Below, one piece after another: positions 36,970 to 46,462 of a stretch of DNA of 64,000 bases. Location of the stretch: the NCBI GenBank assembly GCA_963556695.1, contig CAUWAG010000018.1, forward strand, positions 3,596,001-3,660,000, read 5' to 3'. This DNA comes from Anthostomella pinea. Lineage: Eukaryota; Ascomycota; Sordariomycetes; Xylariales; Xylariaceae. The notes under the pieces were generated by a model that ran no database searches, was not told the origin of the DNA, and was given only the letters and a program-made list of their open reading frames with translations. The position numbers and the translations under genes are program-made. How positions within the stretch are numbered: position 1 is the first letter of the stretch; each line of letters opens with the position of its first letter.

Positions 36970-39743
36970 TCACTCATCGTCAGAGTCAATGAGATCGATG
37001 ATCTCCTGTCCAGCTGCAGTCTTCGACTTCTTGTGGGGTCGCGGACGCCAGAGCGGAGCTGAGAGGTCAACCTGCTCGTCCATCTCGTCGAGTTGTCGCT
37101 TTGTGAGAATCTCTTGCTTTGTCATGGTGCGGTTTCTGCCAGAGGCGTTGTTGTTGACAGACGGGGTCTGAGTTGGGAGAGGGGCAGGAGCTGGGTTGAA
37201 ACGCTCAAAAGACGGGAGAGATGGTTGGGCCGGAGCTGCAGCAGGTTGCTGGCCATCGAGAATATTGAACATTCGTTGCGAGAAACGTTCAAACTCCTGG
37301 CGGAACACCTCTACGGGAATGTTGCCGGCCTGGTCGCCGAGAACTTGGTCCGTGTCGTTCATGAGCTGTTGCGGGGTGGCGGACTGGTTTTCTCCCACGA
37401 AGATAAGAACGTCATCCTGATCGTCCTGGGCAGGCTTGACTTTTTCTTCCTTAACCATGGGTCTGACGTCCTCGTTGTCGTCATCATTATCGATGACCAT
37501 GACTTCAGGGATGTCAAGATCCATGGGTTCACCGTCCAAGTTTTGGTCGGCTGCTGCAACAGGCTCGTTTGCGGCGACAAAAAGCTCGTCCTCGGCGACA
37601 GGCAGCTCCTCCTCAGCGACAGCAGGCTTGTCTTCGGCGACAGCAGGCTTGTTTTCGTCAATAGGCGCATCCTTGGCGATAGGGACTGCATGTCCATACT
37701 GCATACTTAGAAGTATATGTGCCGCCTCAATATCTTCCGCCGCATGAATGCCAGAGGCCTGCTCATCATGTGCAGGTTGGAATGCCGGACTGGGTTCCTT
37801 GCTGAGTTCGCTGTGAACATTGCCTTCTTCATCAATGAAGAAGACACGAGGCTCGGGGCATTGCTGGCATTGGTCCTCAAGATCTTCCTCTTGAGGGTCT
37901 TTGTCTTCTTTGTCTTTGGCAGGAGTCTGGTGGTTTATCGCGTCCTGAACTGGTGCATTGGGCTCTTGCTCGATGGTAGGTTCGGGTTGCTTGTTCTCCT
38001 GCTCGATGGCAGGCTCGCGTCGCAAGGAACGCTCGAAAGATGGGAGAGTGCGTGCCTTAGCCTTGCCTTTGTTCATGGCACGGGTTCCATAGACAATCGG
38101 ATCCCGATCGGTCTCATCTTCGTCGTCAATGACGATGGCTTGGTTCTTGGAATGACGTTGCGCACCCACGGCAGGCTGTCCCTTGGGAACAACCTTCTCC
38201 TCCTTATCAAGGACGATTGTCTCCCCAAAGCCTCTGGAGATCATTGCCTCAGGGGCCTGATGTATTTGAGGTTTCTCTTCGTGACCCTCGTCTTCGCCGT
38301 CAATGACTATTGTCTGTCCAATGTCACGGCTAATGGTGGCATCCGCCGCGAGACCTTCAGACTTCAGGGGGACATCGTCAATGTCGTCGCCCTCCTCGAG
38401 GTTGTCAATCCTAGTAAGGGTTTTCTCTCTTGGTTGCCGCTGTTCTCGCTTGACGGGGAGGATCTCAGGAAAGGAACTTTCTTCTCTCTGGAAGAAGCCT
38501 TCAGGCGGCGGGGCTTGGCGTTTATGCGTAACCTGGGATTCTTCCTTGATCTTGAGGAGTCTGTCCTGGAGTACCTGCGCTGCTCTCTCTTTGGCAGCAT
38601 CTCTCGCGGAAATCTCGTCCTTGACCGCCTTCAGTCGCTCTTCAAGTTCATCATTATCTGCAGACCCTGAAGCTGCTTGCTGTAGTTCCGTTAGGTTATG
38701 ATCTTGCCAGCAATGACAATGTTGAAACATACCTTGCTGCGGTTGAGTTGCCTGTGCGCAAGACCGTCTATCTCCTCCCGAGATAGACCAGGCAACCCTC
38801 TGGATTGTCCACGGCTGTGACTGGGGCGAGGGCTCACGCCCTCTTGTATGAGAGCCTCTGCGAAGGAAGTCAGTGACAAGGAGACTTGCTTGTTGGTACA
38901 GTGGGTGGACAAACCTCGCGATCGATAATTGAACTGGAAGACGGCAATGGGTCCGTGATCCTCCTCAATGTTATCACACTTCACGTATGATGGCTTGAGC
39001 GTTGGTGTAGTATTGGCGTAGCTGTTGGTTCGCGTAAGTGCAAGTCCAGGTTCGGGGGAGGGTGTGGTGCTGGTTGGTATTGGTAGTGATACTTACCTAG
39101 TGCCATGCGAGAGAGCCATACCCTTCATGGACTCAGTCGAGACCGCGACCTCCTTATCTTCGTTGCCCGAAGGAGGAGGCATGATCTCTCTGCCATCAGT
39201 TTCTACTGTTCGGTAGAAGAGGACTTCAATGGAGCCTAGCTGCTTGGCAAGTAGGGCGTCTTCGTCAATCTGATCTTCGGCTGCATTCTCGACTTCACAC
39301 GACTGTGAGCTAGAAGAACACAAGGTAAACATTGGACCTGACTTACTGTGCTTGATCGTCGTAAACTCGAAGGTCTGAGAGACGTATCCCGTCTGGGCGA
39401 GGGGATTCTTGATGATTCGATGAGAGATATCACGCTCCCAGGGCCTCGTGTGAGTGTTATGCGAGCGACAAAGCTCTCCCTTGACCCACTTGCCGTCGAT
39501 CAGAACAGCAATGTTAAGACTGTGATTTTTGTGTCTCCAGTCATAGTCGCTGGTAACCTTAAGGCGGATGACAAAGCCTTCCTTGTCTTTGGCTTCAATG
39601 AACTTGGATATTCTCTTGATCGCGTCTCCGATAGCGCCGAGAACGCCGCGCTTTCCACCAGCAGGGTCAGAGTACTCGTGAACTACAAGTTCTCCAACGG
39701 CGATGGTGACCTCGACACCGGGAAAGCCAGGGATGATAGCCAT
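36970..39743 (-). CDS. DUF7918 protein with multiple SUMO-interaction-like motifs
   Basis: Four exons: 39097-39743, 38915-39021, 38733-38857 and 36970-38679; 2589 nt, 862 residues, phases close. Residues 1 to about 200 resemble fungal DUF7918 (MAIIPGFPGVEVTIAV, KRISKFIEAKDKEGFVIRLK, LGSIEVLFYRT). A basic/acidic helix (ELEERLKAVKDEISARDAAK) follows near 304-340. The remaining ~450 residues are acidic and probably disordered. They contain repeated hydrophobic cores followed by acids, the form of SUMO-interaction motifs: TIVIDGEDE (416-424), TIVLDKEE (447-454), AIVIDDEDE (474-482), VMVIDNDDD (686-694), VLIFVGE (717-723) and IIDLIDSDDE at the extreme C-terminus. ISR-x-x-G-x-TIV repeats twice, and a PAVAEDK-type repeat occupies about 637-670. 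Basic patches (RPRPHKKSK) suggest a nuclear protein. SUMO binding is inference; DUF7918 has no known function. Confidence 0.8.
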
Positions 39744-39956
39744 GTAGTTACTGGACGGAAGCGCAAAGTATGTTGGGAACCCGTGTGTTGCTAATGGCTA
39801 CTGTCGTAGGTGAGTACTTGGTGGCGAGGGGACTTTGAGGTCGCAGCGTTGGTGAGTAAAAACGGAGTGTGAGGTGGATGGTTGGATGCAGAAACCTGGT
39901 GGTCGCCTGAGGAAGCTAGATCTCCTGACAAAGCTTGGAGTGCGGATGGTCCAAGG
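39744..39956. other. Promoter side of the multi-SIM gene
   Basis: About 200 bases upstream of the minus-strand start, bordering directly on the repeat region that begins near 39957. No motif is claimed. Confidence 0.4.
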
Positions 39957-40380
39957 TTCGATCCAATATTGAAGGAGCAAGATGCGGCCAATGCAAGGAC
40001 TGCAAGGATGCAAAATGCGTGATTGCAACGATGTAGGAAGGCGTGGACCAAGCGACTGAGTGCGACAGGTATCTGAGTGGTTGATGTGAAGGGGAGGTAA
40101 GTTGGAGATGGCCGGCCTGACTGAGTGCGACAGGTATCTAAATGGTTGGTGTGAAGGAGAAGTGGGTTGGAGATGGTCGACGTAAGGAAGTTGTGGTTCT
40201 CGATCCGATATTGAAGGAGCAAGATGCAACCAATGCAAGGACTGCGCGGATGCAAGATGCAACAATGCAACAATGTATCAAGATGTGGACTGAGTGACTG
40301 GGTGCGACGGGTCTTTGAGTGGTTGACATGAAGCAGAAGGGTGTTGGAGATGGCCCGAGCGAGGCAGTTGTGATTTCCTG
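39957..40380. repeat. Two tandem copies of a ~240-bp degenerate repeat
   Basis: The text GATCCAATATTGAAGGAGCA at about 39960 recurs as GATCCGATATTGAAGGAGCA at about 40202. Each is followed by CAAGATGC, CCAATGCAAGGACTGC and then GAGTGCGACAGGT-type text, a GTGGTTG word and GTTGGAGATGG. The spacing is about 242 bases. The GAGTGCGACAGG/GTTGGAGATGG sub-block is present once more between the copies (about 40122-40175). A long minus-strand open frame through this region is a by-product of the repeat. Confidence 0.8.
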
Positions 40381-40550
40381 TTTGCAAAAAGTCCTGCTAT
40401 CTGCACCTCGTCAAGATTCCTTATTTGCACCTTGTCTTCTAGCCACACCTACAACCACTTGCAACCAGTTACAACCCCTTATCGTGCAGCCTCCCTTATC
40501 GTGCAGCCCCCTATACACCAATCCTTGGATGCTAGGCTGCCAGGCTCAAT

Positions 40551-40962
40551 AGCCATCACGATCAGCTTTTATATAAAAATGACATTCAGTTCCAGATCAT
40601 CATGCCCGTCACAGCTGGATTCCCCGAACTAGATAGCCGTCACGGTCGGGTTTTAGGTAATAATGCCATACAATATCGGATTATTATGTCCCTCGCAACT
40701 AGATGGCGATTAATTGGGGTTAGTTTGGCAGCTTCCCAGCGTAAATGGCCACCATGATCAGGTTTCATATAGAGATGCCATTCAATTCCAGACCACTATG
40801 TCCCCTACAGCTAACTGAATTAAATAGCTGTCGGTTACATTTGGTAAAATGACTATTAGTTGCGTTTAATTGTAAAAAGCTTCCCAGGGTAGATAGTCAC
40901 TACGATTGGATTTCGTATGAGGATGCCATACACTTTCAGATCATCATATCCCTAGCAGCTGG
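40551..40962 (+). repeat. Four degenerate ~70-bp direct subrepeats
   Basis: Copies lie at about 40551-40619, 40635-40704, 40747-40815 and 40893-40962. Each reads approximately CCATCACGATCAGGTTT, then ATATAGAGATGCCATTCA, then TCCAGATCATCATGTCCCT and CAGCTGG. Copies 3 and 4 also share a preceding GCTTCCCAG word. Differences between copies are largely transitions. Confidence 0.7.
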
Positions 40963-41005
40963 GCTGGCTGGAGCCTGGCTGGCTGGCTGGCTGGTTGGTG
41001 GTGAG
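40963..41005 (+). repeat. CTGG tetranucleotide run
   Basis: Repeated CTGG units (GGCTGGCTGGCTGGCTGG) lie inside the inverted-repeat element, just left of its right arm. Confidence 0.8.
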
Positions 41006-41099
41006 CTTGGTGACTGCCAGCTGACTAGCAGGTGGCGCAGGAAGACAAGGTGCAAATAAGGAATTCTAACAAGGTGCAAATAGCAGGACTCTTTGCAAA

Positions 41100-41284
41100 A
41101 TGCAAGATGTAACGATGTAGAAGACGTGGACTGATTGACCGAGTGCGACAGGTCTTTTAGTGGTTGACGTGAAGCAGAAGGATATTGGAGATGGCTGAGT
41201 GCGACAGGCCTTTGAGTGGCCGACTTTGACGTGAAGGCGATGTGTGTTGGAGATAGCCGGCGTGAGGAAGTTGTGCTTTCCTGA
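41100..41284. repeat. Partial third copy of the ~240-bp repeat
   Basis: Starting at ATGCAAGATGTAACGATG, directly after the right arm, the text follows repeats 1 and 2: GAGTGCGACAGGTCTTTTAG, a GTGGTTGACGTGAAGCAGAA block and GTTGGAGAT. The GAGTGCGACAGG block occurs twice here (about 41140 and 41195). The 5' part present in copies 1 and 2 is missing. Confidence 0.75.
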
Positions 41285-41340
41285 TGGCGGGGAGGAAAGG
41301 TGGCGGGTGTTGTGGGTTGGAAGAGACAACACTTGATATG

Positions 41341-41446
41341 AATGGGCGGGGAAGTGTCAGTGGCAGGAAACATGAATGGGTCGCAAGGTGTCAATGGCAG
41401 GTAATGTGCATGGGCGGCGCAATATCAATGGCAGAATTATGAATGG
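41341..41446 (+). repeat. Three ~33-bp tandem units
   Basis: Units of the form ATGGGCGGGGAAGTGTCAGT followed by GGCAGGAAACATG repeat about three times (near 41342, 41375 and 41410), with substitutions such as GTCGCAAGGTGTCAATGGCA. This adds to the repeat-rich character of the region. Confidence 0.7.
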
Positions 41447-43296
41447 CATCGAAATGTTGGATAGTGGGAAGAAAGCTCCGGAATGTTAGTGTCGAGGAGA
41501 TGTAAAGGAGTTGAAGTCGAGAGATCAACGAGGTGCTCCGCCAAGATGATGATTAAATGTAGCAGGTACTGGAAATGATAATTCAGAAGCTGTAGAAATG
41601 GAACGCACCTGTTAGAGAGCCCAATGAGTAGCTTGATAGCACTTCTGACGGGACTCCGGCTGCACTGGAAAAGTTGGGCTTGGAGGAAGGAACATGAGGG
41701 GTGGGCGGGGGGGAGTTGGAGCAAACTCGATCCCTAGCGAATGTTCTGCTGCCCTTCAGAGCAGGGGATTCCACTGGCTCAAATAAAAAGCATTTACTTC
41801 TGCACAGTGTTCCGAGGTCCAAGCTTGCATGCCTCAGACGCTGGGATTTAGCTCTGGCAGGACTTCAATGCTGATATCTAGATTCGCGACCTGGACCATG
41901 TATGCAGTTTCGTGTTCGTGAGCCTCCGACTTTGACTGATCGTATGCATCTGTATTGCAAAACACTATATCCTCAAAGCGTCTCGACATAGACCGCTATT
42001 GACGTATTACGTGTTGAAGTACTCTAAATATGGAGGAACTATCTGCTGGCTTTGATTTCTATGAGATGTAAGATCTGGAATGAAGATGCCGCCAGGCACA
42101 TGATCTGCAGGCCAAAGTTCAGAGTCATCGAGGGAGATGTCGTGGTTGCCGCACATCTAGTCTACTATATTAAATGACTAAGTGCACATGTCCACGCTCT
42201 CTTGACTACCATATCGTAGTATACTCTCTTCCTGAATCTATTCCTCTTGATGATTTCTTTTCCGAGGTGTGCTAGGACTGTGGGTCGTTACCATCATCTT
42301 GTGCCAGGCTGCTTTGAGTCCGTGGTTGACCGTATCGTACCAGTTGAATATCAGACTCAGTAGAAGACTGGGACAAAACACGGGTTTTCATCATGCCAAT
42401 CCTGCACGTGTCAGTGCCACATTTGCCTCATCGGAAAGCTATAGGTAAATATTAGACCAAGCAAAAAGGACAAGATGAAAGCTCGCACGATTTTCAAATG
42501 ACACCCCATTGCTACGAGATGTGCCGTTCGGCGCCCTCGTAACTCCATTCGCGGAAATGATAAGACAAGAGAAGGCTCATGAAACTTCGGACATCAGTCT
42601 GCTGAGATCAAGCAGGCAGCATACACTTGATAACATCGTGGGAAATCTACAGTACCGTATATCTGCGTAACTGAATTCGTCATTTAAGGGAATCGGCTCG
42701 AATGGTGGTTGAATACTTCGTGGTGAAGGAGGACGGTAGCGACAGGGCTTTGAGAAGTTGCGAGTTGTAGCCCCTATTTACCCCTGAAGCTGCTGATTGG
42801 CAGGTTGGTTGGGTCATGTGGAGACTTTCCGACCTTTGGGGGTTGAGACGCACTGACCACGCTGGCTGAACGTTGACATTGGTGCCAAGCCTTCAATGAT
42901 CCCTACCTCACCCCTGCCTGCCGCCTGCCTCTAGCCGATCGATGTGCACGCAGCATTCGCGACTCTCTGTTGCTTGGATAGAATAGACGGTAGCTTCTTG
43001 CCATCTTCCTCCATTGAGCAGTCCCTACTGAACAGTTTTACAAAAGCATCAATGTTTTGCCGACGGTCTTGACGAAAGCACAGCTTGTCCCGCAATCGAG
43101 ACTCGACCATTCCGAACCCGAACGACTGCCCCCGGCCCCATCCGATTGTCGACGTACAAAGAGAGTCGACCTGCAAGCCTGCTCAGCTCAAATCGACTCG
43201 GTAGCGCAACGGGAAGCCTACGTTGGCGGGACTGGTGAACGTACAACCATGTGGCTGCGCTCATGAGCTCTCTCCTTCTACTGAAGGAGTGTCATC
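41447..43296. other. 1.8-kb region without a supported gene
   Basis: Small frames on the minus strand (41437-41822, 42931-43264) have no domains. The last ~350 bases are likely the promoter and leader of RGP1. No RNA gene is seen. Confidence 0.45.
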
Positions 43297-45771
43297 ATGC
43301 CGCCCGAAGGAGGCTTAAGCAATATCCGGGTCTTCATCAAATGGGATGATCAGACCGTGTTCTCGGGCGAGGAGATACGATGTCAAATCACATTCAAGAA
43401 CGTGGCCACCAGCTCCAATCAGACAAGCTCCTCCTCGATTCAACATCAACATCAACTTCCAGGATCGCCCCGTACGGAACGGCCGAGGCAGCCATCGCCA
43501 CTGCTGAGCCCTCGAGGCAAGCCGAACACTGGACTGACACCCCCCTCGTCAGGAAGGGGTCATCGCTCTACCTTATCGCTGAATGTGCCCGCTGGCAGCT
43601 CGCGCTTGAGAGGCAGTGCACAACAATGGACTCCTCCACAACCGCCGCCCTTGTCGCAACGACCAGGCCATGCGCACAAGCGATCACTCTCCATAGTGTC
43701 GATAGGCTCAAACGCGACTGTCGAAGACCAATTGCTGAACAAGGGGAGCCCGGCTAGGAGCCAAAGGCCTACCCGTGGGCATGGGAGGTCTGCGAGTCTC
43801 CAGATAGCTCCAAGAGGCGGCGTGATTAATGGACCACAATCAGCATCTTTACCGCGGCGCCAGGCTTTTGGCTCGGAAAACTCGCCTGTCTTCAACCACT
43901 CATTTCCTCCGCCAAGGCAAGGCTCTTCGACCGCCCCGAACACACCCGGCTTTAAGAGAGTCCATTTATCAAGAAAGAGTTCAGGAGGGATACCGGATTT
44001 CAAGTTTCCAATGGCCCAATCACCATTGTCCGAAACTACGCAGTTTGATGAGTCCGTAATGTCTCCCATGTCTGACGCTACAGAGACTGTCACTCTGCCT
44101 ATACGCCCAAGAGGTTCAATACCGACCATCACGGAGCATTCAGCACCTGTGGCTCGAATATTATCTACCTCAAGCATTGCTGGTGGCACTCCTAGGAGCA
44201 GTGGTGAGTTCTACTCGCTTAGCAATCATTCGTCCGAAACCCTGGCCTCAGAATACGTCACGCACCCATTGCAGAGCGGGCGACGGCCGGCCCACATACG
44301 GCGAGGCTCTGCCATGTCCGGCATCAATCAGGCGAGACTCCCAGAATCTTTGATGATGGGTTATGCCCAAGTTCAGGGCTCTTTCACCCTGGACGGGTCG
44401 CTCATCAACCTTGGCCCTTTCGAAGCAGTGAAGCGAAAAGCTGTCCTTGGCGGACAGGGAGGTGGTGTCATTGGGGTTGATACGGCCAAGAGAACTAGTG
44501 GGCTCTTGACTGGCTTTGGCTGGGGAAGCCTCAGTAGCTCCATTGGGGAACTGCTTGGTGGTGGCGAGCTCAGCAGCATCAAAGACATGCGCGGCGTCGC
44601 CGGCTCCAAGTCCATCCCTCTCCTGTCTACGCCGCAGTCGATATTGTTCGTGGACCTGCAACTAGCCCCAGGCGAGAGCAAAACCTACGAGTACTCATTC
44701 AAACTACCAAAGGGCTTGCCCCCAACACATCGAGGCAAAGCTATGAAAATATCCTACAGTCTAGTGATTGGCACCCAGAGAGCTGGTGGAACCAAGGAGC
44801 AGCAGGTACGGTCGGTCGACGTCCCGTTTCGCGTCCTGGGAAGTGTGAACAGCCATGGCGAGATCCTCGGCCATGACTTACTGTCACCCTATATCATCCT
44901 TCGAGACCTAGCTAAAGTCCAGGTATACGACAAAGGGGCAAGTGTTGCTGCTTTCAAGAGAGGGCACAAACCCGATCACCCGGGTTCCACGATAAATGGC
45001 TTTTTGATGTATGTCGAGGAACTGCTGGATCGTCCTCGAAACGGAGTCGGTCTCCTTTCTCCGACTGCTACAGCTCCGCCTTCACGTCGGTCGTCTTCTT
45101 ATGAAGAGGCTGCCTCTGCTAAGGAGGCCATCGATTTGGCCATTATGCGCTCCAACCTCTCCTCCGAATCCGGACAGAGCAGCAATCGCTTCGAGATCGC
45201 TCGCAACGGTCAGCGCGTCGGTGTGGTCATGCTGGCTCGTCCAGCTTACCGGCTGGGCGAAGCAGTCAGTATGGCCATAGATTTTACAGGAGCCGAGATT
45301 CCATGCTACGCCGTGCACGCAGCGCTCGAGACAAGCGAGCGCGTCGAGGCAACTTTTGCCCTCAGGAGCGAGGCTAGCGTCCACAGAGTTACCCGTAAGG
45401 TGTACGGCAGCTCCAGCGAAGCTACGCTGTTCGCTCGGCGGGTTGTGTTCAATCCTACGATCCCTATCAATGCGACGCCGGAGTTTGTCACGAGCGGGCT
45501 GAGTCTGGAATGGAAGATCCGCGTCGAGTTCGTGGTCCCCTCGTCGGTCAATGAAGACTCAGACATCGCATCGCTGCAAGGGGCCGAACCGCACCCACTA
45601 TTAGAGGAGATATCCCGAGACGAACGCGGTGGGCTTGTGCTTGTCGCGGCCGAGAACCTCGAGTGTGAGAGCTTCGAGGTCGCTGTACCGTTACGAGTCT
45701 ATGGTGCCGTGTGCAACGGACTAGAGCGCCTGGAGAGGGACGAGGCGTTGGAGGAAGGCCTTGTAGTATAA
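43297..45771 (+). CDS. RGP1: Rgp1 family, subunit of the Ypt6/Rab6 exchange factor
   Basis: A single uninterrupted frame of 824 residues, unusual in this intron-rich window. With Ric1, Rgp1 forms the Golgi guanine-nucleotide exchange factor for Ypt6/Rab6. The N-terminus shows the arrestin-like start (IRVFIKWDDQTVFSGEEIRC QITF). A long Ser/Pro-rich insertion follows (residues ~45-330), then conserved blocks: GYAQVQGSFTLDGSLINLGP, QSILFVDLQLAPGESKTYEY, LPPTHRGKAMKISYSLVIG, VPFRVLGSV, and near the C-terminus EFVTSGLSLEWKIRVEFV and FEVAVPLRVYGAV. Length and insertion fit filamentous-fungal members, longer than yeast Rgp1. The ATG at 43297 precedes the first conserved strand by nine residues, which supports it. 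Confidence 0.9.
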   Translation: MPPEGGLSNIRVFIKWDDQTVFSGEEIRCQITFKNVATSSNQTSSSSIQHQHQLPGSPRTERPRQPSPLLSPRGKPNTGLTPPSSGRGHRSTLSLNVPAGSSRLRGSAQQWTPPQPPPLSQRPGHAHKRSLSIVSIGSNATVEDQLLNKGSPARSQRPTRGHGRSASLQIAPRGGVINGPQSASLPRRQAFGSENSPVFNHSFPPPRQGSSTAPNTPGFKRVHLSRKSSGGIPDFKFPMAQSPLSETTQFDESVMSPMSDATETVTLPIRPRGSIPTITEHSAPVARILSTSSIAGGTPRSSGEFYSLSNHSSETLASEYVTHPLQSGRRPAHIRRGSAMSGINQARLPESLMMGYAQVQGSFTLDGSLINLGPFEAVKRKAVLGGQGGGVIGVDTAKRTSGLLTGFGWGSLSSSIGELLGGGELSSIKDMRGVAGSKSIPLLSTPQSILFVDLQLAPGESKTYEYSFKLPKGLPPTHRGKAMKISYSLVIGTQRAGGTKEQQVRSVDVPFRVLGSVNSHGEILGHDLLSPYIILRDLAKVQVYDKGASVAAFKRGHKPDHPGSTINGFLMYVEELLDRPRNGVGLLSPTATAPPSRRSSSYEEAASAKEAIDLAIMRSNLSSESGQSSNRFEIARNGQRVGVVMLARPAYRLGEAVSMAIDFTGAEIPCYAVHAALETSERVEATFALRSEASVHRVTRKVYGSSSEATLFARRVVFNPTIPINATPEFVTSGLSLEWKIRVEFVVPSSVNEDSDIASLQGAEPHPLLEEISRDERGGLVLVAAENLECESFEVAVPLRVYGAVCNGLERLERDEALEEGLVV

Positions 45772-46462
45772 AGCGCAAAGGGAACTCCGTCCCCTGGTAA
45801 GTATGTATATTTTGGATCACAAGGAAGCGTTACAGAATGGAGGCATGGCCGAGGCGATGGCAACAGCGTTCTGACTTAGTAGTTGTAAAATGCTGGTTTC
45901 GGTATGCAGGATAGAGAAGCTATCCAGGTATATACGATACGGAGATCAAATGGAATCGAATCCGTTCAAAGCCACTCGGGCGTTCGGCAATGATGCATAT
46001 TGATAGACTTGTACTTGAGATCAGAGGTCAAGTCGCGGATCCTCATCTAGTCGGCGATCTTAGTTCCTAGCGCTAACAACGACCATTTCGACATTCGGGC
46101 AGCAACCAATTTCCGCCAGTCCCGTTGCCCAGCGGCAAATGCGCCCCAAGAATGTGGGAGAGCAGTCTAGTGACGGAGACGATCCGGGTAGATCGATTGC
46201 CGTCGTGCATGCGGACGATCTCGACGGGGTTTTCAGCCTCGGCGTGGTTGCTGGGGAGCCACTCACATCACGCGCACCCTCCCTCGTGACGTCGAGGATA
46301 TTACTTCGTGTGTTCCGGCTGACCAACCTGCACCAGCATTGGAACGTTTGGTCGTTCGAAATGTGACGCTACGCTTATGTATCTCGTCTAGGTATGTAAG
46401 CCAGTTTCCTACAATCACGCGATTTCAACAGTCTTGGAATTGGTTATCACCTCATCAACAAC
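45772..46462. other. Intergenic region
   Basis: 3' flank of RGP1 and promoter of the CorA-like gene. Overlapping opposite-strand frames at 46060-46366 carry no recognisable domain. Confidence 0.5.

Larger units (their letters stand above)
40381..41099. mobile_element. 719-bp inverted-repeat element with internal subrepeats
   Basis: The left arm 40381-40439 (starting TTTGCAAAAAGTCCTGCTAT) and the right arm 41041-41099 (ending AGCAGGACTCTTTGCAAA) are inverted copies, 53 of 59 positions identical; all six differences are transitions. The element interrupts the ~240-bp repeat family: copy 2 ends at its left edge and a partial copy 3 starts at its right edge. The interior has no coding capacity but holds four degenerate subrepeats. 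Size, arms and lack of genes fit a non-autonomous (MITE-like) element or a fold-back repeat; no target duplication could be identified with certainty. Confidence 0.65.

Noticed and set aside
37093..38670. Long plus-strand frames opposite the multi-SIM gene
   Set aside because: They are antisense to a phase-consistent four-exon gene, and their hydrophobic look (Leu/Val/Phe) is the complement of Glu/Asp/Gln/Lys codons.
39314..39357. GTAAGT...CACAG pair inside exon 1 of the multi-SIM gene
   Set aside because: Removing the 44 bases gives an immediate stop, whereas the unspliced frame continues into conserved text (LGSIEVLFYRT).
39791..40387. 198-codon minus-strand frame in the repeat region
   Set aside because: It runs through tandem repeat copies, so its internal peptide repeats simply reflect the DNA repeat.
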